Numbered from the stretch's first letter, positions 6,742 to 15,419 are shown. The stretch is 64,000 nucleotides of DNA from Cupriavidus oxalaticus (GCF_004768545.1 NZ_CP038635.1:3435501-3499500); one strand, 5' to 3'. Notes: generated by a model not told the origin, from the letters alone. Program-made: numbers and translations.

Positions 6742-7830
6742 ATGACCCCACAGTTCCACCCGCTGCGCGTGGCGCAGGTGCGCCCCGAGACTGCCGACAC
6801 CATCTCGATCGCGTTCGAGGTGCCGGAAACGCTGCGCGACGCCTACCGCTTCACCCAGGGCCAGTTCCTGACGCTGAAGGCGCCGGTCGACGGCAAGGAC
6901 TTGCGGCGCTCGTATTCGATCTGCTCGGCGGTGCAGGACTATGACGCACAAGGCGAGCTGCGCGTGGCGGTGAAGCTGGTCGAGGACGGGCTGTTTTCGT
7001 CCCATCTCCACGACACCATCGCACCCGGCCAGGTGATCGACGTGATGACGCCAGATGGCCGCTTCAACGTGCCGCTGGATCCTGCGGCGGCGCGCCACTA
7101 TGTCGCCTTTGCCGCGGGCAGCGGCATCACGCCGGTGCTGTCGCTGATCCGCACCACGCTGCAGGCCGAGCCGCGCAGCCGCTTCACGCTGGTCTACGGC
7201 AACCGCAATGTCGACAGCATCATCTTTTCCGAGGCACTGGAAGACCTGAAAAACCAGTACCTGTCGCGCTTCACGCTGTACCACGTGCTGTCGCGCCAGC
7301 CGCAGGAGGTCGACCTGCTGCACGGCCGGGTTGACCACGACCGCGTCACCGCCTTCCTGCGGACCCTGATCCCGGTGGACGACATCGATGCGGCCTTCAT
7401 CTGCGGGCCTGCGTCGATGATCGACGAAGCCGAGGCGGCGCTGCGCGACGCTGGCGTGGATCCGCACCGTATCCACGCCGAGCGCTTCGGCGTGCCGCTC
7501 GCGCAGGCCAGGCCCAAGCCGTCGCACGCGCATGCCGACCATGCGGGCACCGCCGAGCTGGTGGTCGTGCTCGACGGCAAGCAGCACAGCATGCGCCTGC
7601 CGATGGAAGACGCCAACGTGCTCGATACCGCGCTGGCCGCCGGGCTCGACCTGCCGTACGCCTGCAAGGGCGGCGTCTGTTGCACCTGCCGCGCCAAGGT
7701 GCTGGAAGGCCAGGTCGAGATGGAGAAGAACTACACGCTCGAGCCGTGGGAGATGGAAAAGGGCTTCGTGCTCACCTGCCAGGCGCGCGCGCTGACGCCG
7801 CGGGTAGTGGTCAGCTACGACGAGCGCTGA
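6742..7830 (+). CDS. paaE: 1,2-phenylacetyl-CoA epoxidase reductase subunit PaaE
   Basis: 362 residues with two modules. The first (about 1-240) is a ferredoxin-NADP reductase fold: RRSYSICS for FAD and AAGSGITPVLSLI for NADPH. The second (about 260-362) is a plant-type 2Fe-2S ferredoxin, CKGGVCCTCRAKVLEG with a later cysteine in VLTCQA, giving the C-x4-C-x2-C ... C ligand set. PaaE passes electrons from NADPH to the PaaA di-iron site. Last epoxidase gene of the operon; a modest hairpin (7922-7939) follows. Confidence 0.97.
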   Translation: MTPQFHPLRVAQVRPETADTISIAFEVPETLRDAYRFTQGQFLTLKAPVDGKDLRRSYSICSAVQDYDAQGELRVAVKLVEDGLFSSHLHDTIAPGQVIDVMTPDGRFNVPLDPAAARHYVAFAAGSGITPVLSLIRTTLQAEPRSRFTLVYGNRNVDSIIFSEALEDLKNQYLSRFTLYHVLSRQPQEVDLLHGRVDHDRVTAFLRTLIPVDDIDAAFICGPASMIDEAEAALRDAGVDPHRIHAERFGVPLAQARPKPSHAHADHAGTAELVVVLDGKQHSMRLPMEDANVLDTALAAGLDLPYACKGGVCCTCRAKVLEGQVEMEKNYTLEPWEMEKGFVLTCQARALTPRVVVSYDER

Positions 7831-7921
7831 TCCGGGTACGCCGCGCGGGGACGGCCAGCGGCGCGTACGCGTGCCGACACTCGCAGCGATTGGCCAGGCC
7901 GGGCCGTGATTACAATGGCGG

Positions 7922-7939
7922 CAGGCCGGCAGCGGCCTG
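7922..7939. terminator. Weak hairpin after paaE
   Basis: CAGGCCG (7922-7928), loop GCAG, CGGCCTG (7933-7939). The 7-bp stem has no T-run, so it is at best a weak or Rho-assisted terminator between paaE and the DUF1835 gene. The rest of 7831-8082 shows no gene. Confidence 0.3.
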
Positions 7940-8069
7940 GCGCGATGCTTGCAGGGGCATTGCGCGGGCTGCGGCGGCGATAGGCAGCGGTGGCGCACAG
8001 CCTTGCACAGCGGCGCCCGCCGACTGTCGCGCCAGCGCCGCGCGGTGCCAGCGAACCGTCCCACCCATA

Positions 8070-8075
8070 TACAAT
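8070..8075 (+). promoter_or_regulatory. -10 element giving a possibly leaderless mRNA
   Basis: TACAAT (in TATACAAT) ends seven bases before the ATG of the DUF1835 gene at 8083, so transcription would begin at or next to the start codon. No clear -35 box and no Shine-Dalgarno sequence are seen. The proposal is inference from spacing alone. Confidence 0.35.
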
Positions 8076-8082
8076 CACGGCC

Positions 8083-8877
8083 ATGCAATATATCCACGTC
8101 GTCAACGGTGATGTAGCAGGCACGACCCTGCGCCAGGCGCTGGCGCAGGCCGCGCGGCCGGACCCTGTCGTGGTGCTGCGCGACGACCTGGCAGTGGGGC
8201 CTCTGGCCGACATCGACAGCACCGGGCTGATCCGTTCCGGCTTCTGGCAGCGGGTCGCCCCGCACACCGACATCGATTTCGCCGCCGAGATGCGCCAGGC
8301 GCTGGACCAGCTACAGCGGCTGCGCCAGGACGAACTGGAAATAGCCATCTGGCACGGCCAGAGCGCGGCCGACCAGCTGATGCTGCGCCGGGTTGTGTTC
8401 CACCTGTATCAGGCGCCGCAACGGATCAATGAAGTCGCGATGGACCTGCGCGAGCTGGAGATGCCCGCGCAAGGCAACCTGGCCGCCATCGGCATGTATT
8501 CACCGGCGCGGCTGGCGCGGCGCTTCTCCACCATCGCGCCGGTTTCGGTGCTTCGGCTGGGACGGCTCGGCTACGAGTGGCAGCAGAACGTCAAGGAGAA
8601 CGCCGACGTCCGCCTGTGGAAGGGCAATACGCTGGTTCCGGCCGCCTACCACACCATCGACGACATCATCATGGATCGCGCGCCGGCGGAATGGACCCCC
8701 GCGGTGCAGGTGGTGGGCAGCGTGATGGGCGCGATCGAAGGCCTGCTGGCCAGCGACTGGTTCGTGTTCTGGCGCTGCCGCGAGCTGATCGCCTCGGGCC
8801 TGATGGTGCTGCGCGGCAACTCCGATTCGCTCGAGACCTGCGAGCTGCGCCGCCGCGCCGGCGGCAGTGGCGAGTAA
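8083..8877 (+). CDS. DUF1835 domain-containing protein
   Basis: 264 residues. The N terminus MQYIHVVNGDVAGTTLRQAL with a following VVLRDDLAVGPL is the DUF1835 signature, and the second half resembles the partner domain DUF3658, with a YHTIDDIIMDRAPAEW stretch (about residues 186-202). The function is not established. The ATG at 8083 fits the family start exactly; an earlier in-frame start at 7990 gives an unrelated leader. It lies between paaE and the TetR gene, and whether it belongs to phenylacetate metabolism is open. Confidence 0.85.
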   Translation: MQYIHVVNGDVAGTTLRQALAQAARPDPVVVLRDDLAVGPLADIDSTGLIRSGFWQRVAPHTDIDFAAEMRQALDQLQRLRQDELEIAIWHGQSAADQLMLRRVVFHLYQAPQRINEVAMDLRELEMPAQGNLAAIGMYSPARLARRFSTIAPVSVLRLGRLGYEWQQNVKENADVRLWKGNTLVPAAYHTIDDIIMDRAPAEWTPAVQVVGSVMGAIEGLLASDWFVFWRCRELIASGLMVLRGNSDSLETCELRRRAGGSGE

Positions 8878-8888
8878 CCCCGATACAC

Positions 8889-9506
8889 ATGGCCCGTACC
8901 AAGGCACCCGATTTCGAGGCGCAGCGCGAACAGATCCTGGACCTGGCCGCGGCTGCCTTCGCCAACAGCAGCTACCCCAGCACCTCGATGGCCGACCTGG
9001 CCGCCGCCTGCGGCACGTCCAAGGCGCGCCTCTACCACTATTACGAGAGCAAGGAAGCGATCCTGTTCGACCTGCTGGACCGCTACACGCGGCGGCTGAT
9101 GCTGCTGGTCACCGAGGTCGAAGCCGACGCCGAGCGCCACGCACGCACCGACAAGGACGCGTTTGCCAACCTGATCCGCGCCTTCCTGGCCGAGTACGAA
9201 ACCTCGCAGACCCGCCATATCGCGCTGATCAACGACGTCAAGTTCCTCGCCGAAGGCCAGCGCGACGTGATCCTCGGCCGCGAGCGCGATGTGGTGGCGG
9301 CCTTCTCGCGCCTGCTGCGCCGGGCCTACCCGGAGCGTGTCACGCGCGATAACCAGACCGCGCTGACCATGACCGTGTTCGGCATGATCAACTGGACCTT
9401 CACCTGGCTCAAGCCGGGCGGACGGCTTTCGTACGCCGACTTTGCCGAGACGGTGCTCGACCTCCTCGAAGGCGGGCTGCCGGGCCGCGCCGCCGCGATC
9501 CGCTGA
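8889..9506 (+). CDS. paaR: TetR/AcrR-family regulator, probable PaaR
   Basis: 205 residues. A TetR helix-turn-helix is clear at about residues 15-60: FANSSYPSTSMADLAAACGTSKARLYHYYESKEAILFDLL. The rest is an all-helical ligand-binding domain ending LSYADFAETVLDLLEGGL, like the acyl-CoA-responsive subgroup. Position at the end of the paa cluster and the palindrome in the paa promoter suggest it represses paaABCDE and is released by phenylacetyl-CoA; this is inferred. The start lies 11 bases after the DUF1835 stop, so the two are probably co-transcribed. Confidence 0.88.
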   Translation: MARTKAPDFEAQREQILDLAAAAFANSSYPSTSMADLAAACGTSKARLYHYYESKEAILFDLLDRYTRRLMLLVTEVEADAERHARTDKDAFANLIRAFLAEYETSQTRHIALINDVKFLAEGQRDVILGRERDVVAAFSRLLRRAYPERVTRDNQTALTMTVFGMINWTFTWLKPGGRLSYADFAETVLDLLEGGLPGRAAAIR

Positions 9507-9542
9507 CGAAGGCGGACCCGCCCCGGCCTGCCCCCGCCATCG

Positions 9543-11357
9543 TCAGGTCCACTCTGCCTCTTCGCGCTGCCGGCGCTGCTCGCGGTCTTGCCTGAACATT
9601 TCCTCCAGCTCGTCGCGGGCCTGGCGCGCCAGCGAGACCAGCTTCTTCTGGTCGGTGTAGTGCGGGTAGAAGCGGTCGATCGCCTGGATATTGTGCCGCC
9701 GGAAGCGCAGCGCCACGTTGCGCGCCTCGGCCGGGTCGAAGCCCAGCCCTTCCAGGACACTCCGTCCCATCCTCAGCGAACCCTCGAACATCTCGCGCTC
9801 GAACAATTGCACGCCGCGGTCCTTGAGCTGGTAGATATGCGACACATGCCGCGCCCGCGCATAGATCCGCAACTCCGGATAGCGCTCGCGCACACGGTCG
9901 ATCAGTTGCAGGCTGTCGTCCATGCCGTCGATTGCCACCACCAAAATGCGCGCGCGGGCGATACCGGCGGCTTCCAGCAGGTCCAGCCGCGTGGCATCGC
10001 CATAGAAGATCTTGAAGCCGTACTGGCGCAGGAACTCGATCTGGTCCGGATCGTGATCGAGCACCGTGACGCCGATGCCCTGGCTGTACAGCAGCCGCCC
10101 GATGATCTGCCCGAACCGGCCGAAGCCGGCGATCAGCACCGGGTTGTCCTGCGGCGTGATGGCCTCGTCCGGCCGCGCCCTGGCGCGGCCCAGCCGCGGC
10201 GCCACCAGCTGGTCATAGGCGAGCAGCAGCAACGGCGTGGCCACCATCGACAGCGCCACCACCAGCACCAGCAACGCCTCGGTCTCGCGCGGCAGCAGGC
10301 CCGCGCCGCCGGCGACACCGAACACCACGAAGGCGAACTCGCCGCCCTGCGAGATCAGCAGCGCAAACAGCAGCCGCTGGCCGCGCGCAATAGCGAACCT
10401 GCGCGCCAGCAGCACCAGCACGCCGGTCTTGGCCACAACGAAGGCAACCACCAGGCCGAGCACCAGCCCCGGCGAGCGTGCCAGCACGGCAAAGTCGATC
10501 GACATCCCGACCGCCATGAAGAACAGGCCCAGCAGCAGCCCCTTGAACGGCTCCAGGTCGGCCTCCAGCGCATGGCGGTATTCCGAATCGGCCAGCAGCA
10601 CGCCGGCGAGGAAGGTGCCCAGCGCCATCGACAGCCCGACCGCGTCCATCATCAGCGCGATGCCGACCACCAGCAGCAGCGCAAACGCGGTGAACATCTC
10701 GCGCATGTCGGTGCGCGCGATAAAGCGCAGCGCCGGCCGCACCAGGTAGCGGCCGCCGACCACCACAGCGCCGATCACCGCCACCGCCTTCACGCCGGCC
10801 ATCCAGCCGGCGGCGCCCGCACCGGCGCCTTCGGCGCTCTCGACGGCGAGCAGCGGCAACAGCGCGATCATCGGGATGGCCGCAATATCCTGGAACAGCA
10901 GGATGCCGAAGCTGGCGGCGCCGGCCGGCGTGCCAAACAGGTTGCGCTCGGTCAGCGTCGCCAGCGCGATCGCGGTGGACGACAGCGCCAGGCCCAGGCC
11001 CGCGACCAGCGCCACCTGCCACGACGCACCCGCCAGCGCCGCCGCACCGCCGATCACCAGCGCGCAGGCGGCAAGCTGGGCGCCACCGTAGCCGAAGATG
11101 CTCCGCCGCAACGCCCATAGCTTGCGCGGCTCCAGTTCCAGGCCGATGACGAACATCATCAGCACCACGCCGAACTCGGAGAAATGCAGGATCGACTCGA
11201 CGTCGGTAACCAGGCGCAGCGCAAACGGGCCGATCGCCGCGCCCGCCAGCAGGTAGCCCAGCACGGCGCCCAGGCCGCTGCGCCGCGCCAGCGGCACCGC
11301 CACCACCGCCGCAACCAGGAACACCAGCAGCGCAATCAGGAAGTCATGCTGGTTCAT
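9543..11357 (-). CDS. kefC: CPA2-family cation:proton antiporter with RCK domain (KefC-like)
   Basis: 604 residues. About twelve hydrophobic segments fill residues 1-380 (a Na+/H+ exchanger domain, with the FIGLELEPRKLW and FQDIAAIPMIAL motifs of the KefB/KefC group). A TrkA-N/RCK nucleotide-binding domain follows, with GFGRFGQIIG near residues 409-418 and DHDPDQIE after it. The C terminus is charged and coiled. KefC-type systems let potassium out and protons in to guard against electrophiles, gated by glutathione adducts. The start codon overlaps the stop of the kefF-like gene (ATGA), as expected for this pair. Confidence 0.92.
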   Translation of the reverse strand: MNQHDFLIALLVFLVAAVVAVPLARRSGLGAVLGYLLAGAAIGPFALRLVTDVESILHFSEFGVVLMMFVIGLELEPRKLWALRRSIFGYGGAQLAACALVIGGAAALAGASWQVALVAGLGLALSSTAIALATLTERNLFGTPAGAASFGILLFQDIAAIPMIALLPLLAVESAEGAGAGAAGWMAGVKAVAVIGAVVVGGRYLVRPALRFIARTDMREMFTAFALLLVVGIALMMDAVGLSMALGTFLAGVLLADSEYRHALEADLEPFKGLLLGLFFMAVGMSIDFAVLARSPGLVLGLVVAFVVAKTGVLVLLARRFAIARGQRLLFALLISQGGEFAFVVFGVAGGAGLLPRETEALLVLVVALSMVATPLLLLAYDQLVAPRLGRARARPDEAITPQDNPVLIAGFGRFGQIIGRLLYSQGIGVTVLDHDPDQIEFLRQYGFKIFYGDATRLDLLEAAGIARARILVVAIDGMDDSLQLIDRVRERYPELRIYARARHVSHIYQLKDRGVQLFEREMFEGSLRMGRSVLEGLGFDPAEARNVALRFRRHNIQAIDRFYPHYTDQKKLVSLARQARDELEEMFRQDREQRRQREEAEWT

Positions 11358-11908
11358 GCGCGCACCTCCGCGGGCATGGCGTCGGCACCCAGGCGCCCGC
11401 AGACGTGCGCAATATGGTCGGCCAGCGCCTGCGCATCGGCGTTGTCGGCGTCATGCAGCACCACCGGCGGCAGCCAGTTCATGCCGCACAGGAGCGCGGT
11501 CTGCTCCAGCGGCAACAGGAATTCACTGATCGGATGGCCATGGTTGCCGTCGGGGCCGTAGGCATCGGCGCTGCCGCCGGTACTGACCACCGCCAGCATC
11601 GACTTGCCGCGCAGTGCCGTGCCGCCTGGGCCGTAGGCCCACCCGTGCTCTAGCACCTCATCCAGCCATAGCTTTAGCAACGCGGGGACGCTGTACCAGC
11701 GCACCGGAAACTGCAACACGACGGTGTCCGCGACCGCCAGCACGCGCTGCTCGGCGACGACATCGATGTCGTAATCGACATAGGAACGGTAAAGATCGCG
11801 TACCTGTACCTGCGGCAATGAGGCCAGGGCGTCGGCCAGCGGCCGGTTGACGCGCGATCGGCTGGGCGTGGGATGCGCGTAGATCACTGCAATGGGAGAC
11901 TCGGTCAT
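11354..11908 (-). CDS. kefF: Quinone-oxidoreductase-like ancillary protein of potassium efflux (KefF-like)
   Basis: 184 residues, flavodoxin-like fold of the NAD(P)H dehydrogenase (quinone) family. Family features: IAVIYAHPTPSRSRVN at the N terminus, VLQFPVRWYSVPALLKLWLDEVLEHGWAYG in the middle, and GGSADAYGPDGNHG later. KefF binds FMN, sits on the KefC protein and activates it. The ATG at 11908 is chosen because the family sequence begins there; a longer frame reaches 12127. The gene is first in the kefF-kefC pair and overlaps kefC by four bases, so translation is probably coupled. Confidence 0.88.
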   Translation of the reverse strand: MTESPIAVIYAHPTPSRSRVNRPLADALASLPQVQVRDLYRSYVDYDIDVVAEQRVLAVADTVVLQFPVRWYSVPALLKLWLDEVLEHGWAYGPGGTALRGKSMLAVVSTGGSADAYGPDGNHGHPISEFLLPLEQTALLCGMNWLPPVVLHDADNADAQALADHIAHVCGRLGADAMPAEVRA

Positions 11909-12241
11909 CGAAGACGGGGCGGCTTGGCGAGGGCGGGCGGGATCGTGGCGGGCATGGGCCGGTTGCGGCGTTGCAGCATATCCACAGTTGATGTCGCGCA
12001 ACAATTCATCACATTTTCTTAGGCTATTGATTTTATTGCATTTTTCAAAGCGATGTGGCGGTGCGGCCGGCTGCTGCGGCGCAGGAAGCTTACGCCAGAC
12101 TGGCAATTCCACTACAATACTTTTCACGCTGCATCAAGATGGTGTTTCCCCGAATCTCGCACCGAGCCAGGGAAAAAGTGCCTGGCGAAACACCACCGCA
12201 GTGCCTATTTTTATCTGTTACTGCACCAGGAAGGATTTAAC
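11909..12241. other. Divergent intergenic region kefF / GNAT gene
   Basis: 333 bases without a gene. The part near 11985-12050 is A/T-rich compared with its surroundings and probably holds promoters for one or both genes. A TACAAT at 12113-12118 is a possible -10 for the plus-strand gene, but a matching -35 is not evident. No strong palindrome was found. Confidence 0.4.
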
Positions 12242-12940
12242 GTGAACCCGCTCGAACTGAGCAAGGCTGTCGGCGCACTGACCGACGAAGATCTGCGCAA
12301 GGCAGCTGCAGCGACGCAGGCCGCCCACCGTGCCACCGTTCTGGTGCGCGAGCTGGCCGCCCATCATCGCTCGCGCTTGCTGAAGCATTTCCTCGCCCTG
12401 GGCGAGGACGATCGCCTGCTCCGTTTCGGCCAGTCGGTGGGCGACCACGTGATCGAAGCCTACGTGGACAGCATCGACTTCGACCACGACACCGTGTTTG
12501 GCGTCTACGACGACAAGCTCGAGCTGATCGGCGTGGGCCACTTTGCCAACCTGCGCGACAATGCCCAGGGCCGGGTGGCCGAATTCGGCGTGTCGGTGTC
12601 GCGCAGCGCCCGCGGCCGCGGTATCGGCAGCGCGCTGTTCGAGCGTGCGGCCATGCATGGCCGCAACACCAGCGTGCGCACGCTGTACATGCACTGCCTG
12701 TCGCGCAACGCCGCGATGATGCACATCGCCAAGAAAGCCGGCATGAAGGTCCAGTACGCCTATGGCGAGGCCGACGCCTACCTGGAACTGCCGCCGGCGG
12801 ACACCGTCAGCCGCCTGACCGAGGCGCTGGACGAACAGATGGCCGACCTCGACTACGCGGTGCGCCGCAACCTGCGCGACGCACGCCGCTTCGGCCTGCG
12901 CTTCTGGCGCTCCATGGTGCCGCAAAAACACACCGCCTGA
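12242..12940 (+). CDS. GNAT-family N-acetyltransferase
   Basis: 232 residues. The acetyl-CoA binding signature is clear in AEFGVSVSRSARGRGIGSALFERAA (about residues 114-138, the R-G-x-G-I/A-G pattern), followed by TLYMHCLSRNAAMMHIAKKAGM typical of the GNAT fold. The N-terminal 70 residues (HRATVLVRELAAHHRSRLLKHFLALGEDDRLLRFG) are the family often found beside metabolic genes; the substrate cannot be told. The start is GTG, chosen because AGGAAGGA lies six bases upstream. Convergent with the Lrp gene. Confidence 0.88.
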   Translation: MNPLELSKAVGALTDEDLRKAAAATQAAHRATVLVRELAAHHRSRLLKHFLALGEDDRLLRFGQSVGDHVIEAYVDSIDFDHDTVFGVYDDKLELIGVGHFANLRDNAQGRVAEFGVSVSRSARGRGIGSALFERAAMHGRNTSVRTLYMHCLSRNAAMMHIAKKAGMKVQYAYGEADAYLELPPADTVSRLTEALDEQMADLDYAVRRNLRDARRFGLRFWRSMVPQKHTA

Positions 12941-13023
12941 GCGGGCTGCTCGCCCGCTTCGCCGCCCACGGCCGCCACGGCGCATCGCAAGATGCGCCGT
13001 TTTTGCATGCGCCCCCGGACCGC

Positions 13024-13518
13024 TCAGGCCGCGCCGCCGACCGGCAGCGCCGTGGTGTCCTTGATGCTTTCCAGCGCAAAGCTGGAGCGCACGTCGATCA
13101 CCGACGGATGGGCCAGCAGCTGCTCCTGCATGAAGCGCGCGAAATGCTCCATGTCCTCGACGTAGACCTTGAGCAGCAGGTCCATCTCGCCGGTCATGGC
13201 ATGGCATGCCGCCACCTCTGGCCAGACCGCGATGGAGGCGCGGAACAGGTCCAGCGGCGCCTTGCCCTTGGGCGCGCCGCCATGCTTCTCCAGCCGGACA
13301 TTGATATAGGCCAGCAGGCCGAGCCCGATCTTGTTCGGCTCCAGCAGCGCCGCGTACTGCCGGATCACGCCGATCTCCTCCAGCCGCCGGATGCGGCGCA
13401 GGCAGGGGCTGGGCGACAGGTTGACGCGCTCGGCCACCTCCAGGTTGGTCAACCGGCCGTTGGTCTGCAGCACTTCCAGGATCTTCCGGTCGATCTTGTC
13501 CAACTCCACCTTGCTCAC
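13024..13518 (-). CDS. Lrp/AsnC-family transcriptional regulator
   Basis: About 164 residues. An N-terminal winged helix (LDKIDRKILEVLQTNGRLTNLEVAERVNLSPSPCLRRIRRLEEIGVI, residues 5-51) is followed by the RAM/AsnC effector domain, with the GEMDLLLKVYVEDMEHF strand and a late GxxS-like region. The SPCLRR motif in the recognition helix is typical of Lrp proper. The GTG at 13518 is preferred because GGAG lies upstream and the family starts close to VELDKIDRKIL; an ATG at 13551 would add eleven residues. Upstream repeats of GCAAT/ATTGC suggest self-control. The target genes are unknown. Confidence 0.88.
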   Translation of the reverse strand: MSKVELDKIDRKILEVLQTNGRLTNLEVAERVNLSPSPCLRRIRRLEEIGVIRQYAALLEPNKIGLGLLAYINVRLEKHGGAPKGKAPLDLFRASIAVWPEVAACHAMTGEMDLLLKVYVEDMEHFARFMQEQLLAHPSVIDVRSSFALESIKDTTALPVGGAA

Positions 13519-13529
13519 GATATTGTTGC

Positions 13530-13608
13530 TCCGCAATATGTTTATTGGCAATTTTTTTGCGCAAATTTAGCAAGCCGTGCACAAATACGCAATTTTTTGT
13601 GTAATTGC
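13530..13608. promoter_or_regulatory. Probable Lrp autoregulatory sites and promoter
   Basis: Three GCAAT/ATTGC pairs recur in 80 bases: CGCAATATG..ATTGGC (13532-13549), GGCAATTTTTTTGCGC (13547-13562) and GCAATT..AATTGC (13589-13608). This spacing of inverted half sites with A/T centres is typical of Lrp/AsnC operators. On the minus strand TTGCGT, 17 bases, TAAATT can be read as a promoter within the same segment. Confidence 0.5.
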
Positions 13609-13905
13609 GCCCGCTGAAGGCCGGATTCCCGACGAATCGACAGCCTTTTAGGTCACTCGTGCTGCAGCCGGTCGGGCTGGGCAACCTGTCTGGTGGCACG
13701 GCTGCGGGGGTTGCGGCCGCGCCCGCGGCGACCGGGAGAAGGCAAGGATGGTGCCAAGGCCGGCCGCACAGGGAAGCGGCATTCTACGGGCGTTTGCCGC
13801 CGGGGTCAGATACTTCCTGGTCAACGCGCGCTCCGACGCAATGACGGACCGCGCCAAAGCAAAAGCGCGCGGCCGGCAGGCACGCGCGCTGAACAGCGGT
13901 TTCAG

Positions 13906-13929
13906 GCAGGACGGCCATGGCCGTCCTGC
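13906..13929. terminator. 24-bp perfect palindrome after the EF-hand gene
   Basis: GCAGGACGGCCA and its exact reverse complement meet with no spacer. It begins seven bases past the stop of the minus-strand EF-hand gene, so it most likely acts as its terminator hairpin, though the T-run beyond it is weak. Confidence 0.5.
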
Positions 13930-13936
13930 GGCGGCA

Positions 13937-14533
13937 TCAGCCGCCGCTACTGGACGGGGCCCCCGGTGCAGACGGGTTCGCGGGCGCAGGCTGGCCGCCC
14001 GGAGCACCCTGGCCCTGCGGGCCACGGCGATGGTGGTCGCGGTCCATCTTCTCCATGCCGGCGCGGATTTCGTCACGGGTCAGCTTGGCGTCGCGGTTGG
14101 CGTCGAGCTGGTCGAAGCGCTTGGCCAGCCGCGGCATGCCGGCATTGGCCTCGGCCTTGGTCAGGGCGCCGTCGCCGTTCTTGTCGGCGGCCTTGAATTT
14201 CTCATCGAAGGCGGCCTGCATACGGGCGTGGCGCTCGGCAATGACGGCCTTGCGGTGCGCGTCCATCTCGGCCTTGTCGATCTTGCCGTCGCGGTTGGTG
14301 TCGAGCTTGTTGAAGTAGGCGTCGGCCTCCGCCTTCGAGATGGCACCATCGTTGTCGGTATCGACCGCCTTCATCCAGCCGCCGCCATGGCCCATATGGT
14401 GGTGGCCGGGGCCGGCCTTGCCGGCCGGTGCAGCGGGCGCGCTGGCCTGGGCGAAGGCGCCGCCGGCAACCAGCAAGGCGGCCGAGGCGGCCAGGAATTG
14501 CTTCAGGATCTGCTGCTTGTGATTGCGTTGCAT
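13937..14533 (-). CDS. Secreted EF-hand calcium-binding protein
   Basis: 198 residues. An N-terminal signal peptide (residues 1-29, ending GGAFAQA) is followed by a His/Gly-rich spacer (HHHMGHGGGW) and four EF-hand loops: 58-69 (DTDNDGAISKAE), 78-89 (DTNRDGKIDKAE), 117-128 (DKNGDGALTKAE) and 144-155 (DANRDAKLTRDE). The fourth has Ala where Gly is usual, so it may bind calcium poorly. The C terminus is Pro/Ala/Gly-rich. AAGGAG precedes the ATG. Role unknown, probably periplasmic calcium binding. A shorter relative lies at 43622. Confidence 0.9.
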   Translation of the reverse strand: MQRNHKQQILKQFLAASAALLVAGGAFAQASAPAAPAGKAGPGHHHMGHGGGWMKAVDTDNDGAISKAEADAYFNKLDTNRDGKIDKAEMDAHRKAVIAERHARMQAAFDEKFKAADKNGDGALTKAEANAGMPRLAKRFDQLDANRDAKLTRDEIRAGMEKMDRDHHRRGPQGQGAPGGQPAPANPSAPGAPSSSGG

Positions 14534-14687
14534 GTCTTGCTCCTTGTCATCACGTTGGCATGTACGGATTAGAACGCAGACGATGCAGGGGGGTTGGCGC
14601 TTTTAATACGATGTTACCCGCCTCACAGAAAGGCTGGCGCCCCGTAAGGGAACGCAACGGGACGCGAATATTTGCGGCCTTGCCAGC

Positions 14688-15419
14688 TCAATTCTTGGGG
14701 ACCAGCATCCCGTCCTGGCTGGGTGGCGGCGCCATCATGGGCTGGTGCGGTGCGGCAGGCTGCGCCTGGGGTTGGGCCTGGGGTTGGGCCTGGACCTGGG
14801 GCTGGATTTGCGCCTGCGGGGGCTGGCCCGGAGCCGGCTGGATCGGTTGGGCCGGCTGGCTGGTCACCGGGGCCGGTGGGGCCGGCGGCGGCATCGGCGT
14901 CGCCATCGGCGCGGCGGCGCCAGCGGGCGGCGTCGGCAGCGCGGGAGCCGGCGCACCAGCGGCAGGTGCGCGCGCGGCGCCCGGCTGCACCGGCAATGCG
15001 ATTTCCTGGCGCACGCCGCTGCGTTCGATCACCACCGAGCGCTGGCGGATCTCCACCAGCCGGATCTGCTGCGACAGTTCAGCACCGGACCGCACCGCCT
15101 TGGGCGGCCCGCCGTCCAGCGACACGATCGCCGCGCCGGCGCCGCCATCGACCTCGGCCACCACGCCGAGCAGTTGCACGTCGCGCGGACCGCCCTGGGC
15201 CGAGCCGCCGAACAGCGTCGCCACGGCGCCGGTCTCGACCGCCTCGGTCTGGGCAACCCGTGCGCTCTGCGGCACCGGCAAGGTGCGCATCGCGCTGAAG
15301 GTCAGCGCCCAGTACGTGGCCAGCGCGCACAGCGCGACAAACAGCACCACGCCTGCCAGGCGCGGCAGCCACGGCGCAGCGGCATTAAAGCGAAGGACAG
15401 GCCGGAGGGAGAGTTGCAC
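14688..15419 (-). CDS. gspC: Type II secretion system protein GspC
   Basis: 243 residues. One membrane segment at about 18-38 (LAGVVLFVALCALATYWAL) is followed by the periplasmic HR domain (VATLFGGSAQGGPRDVQLLGVVAEVDGGAGAAIVSLDGGPPKAVR-like core, about residues 60-105), which contacts the N0 domain of the secretin GspD. The C-terminal 100 residues are Pro/Gln/Ala-rich with a QAQPQAQPQAQP run, in place of a PDZ domain. The GTG at 15419 has AGGGGT nine bases upstream. It is on the strand opposite the other gsp genes and separated from them by hmp and nsrR. Confidence 0.85.
   Translation of the reverse strand: MQLSLRPVLRFNAAAPWLPRLAGVVLFVALCALATYWALTFSAMRTLPVPQSARVAQTEAVETGAVATLFGGSAQGGPRDVQLLGVVAEVDGGAGAAIVSLDGGPPKAVRSGAELSQQIRLVEIRQRSVVIERSGVRQEIALPVQPGAARAPAAGAPAPALPTPPAGAAAPMATPMPPPAPPAPVTSQPAQPIQPAPGQPPQAQIQPQVQAQPQAQPQAQPAAPHQPMMAPPPSQDGMLVPKN

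Larger units (their letters stand above)
13519..13936. other. Upstream region of the Lrp gene
   Basis: 418 bases without a gene. The A/T-rich segment nearest the Lrp gene holds the promoter and GCAAT-type repeats (13530-13608). The far end holds a perfect palindrome downstream of the EF-hand gene (13906-13929). Between them (about 13610-13905) there is GC-rich sequence in which nothing is recognised; the open frames there lack start signals and family resemblance. Confidence 0.5.

Noticed and set aside
9588..11120. 510-codon plus-strand open frame opposite kefC
   Set aside because: His/Gln/Arg-rich product with no hydrophobic or domain pattern, typical of an antisense shadow of a membrane protein gene.
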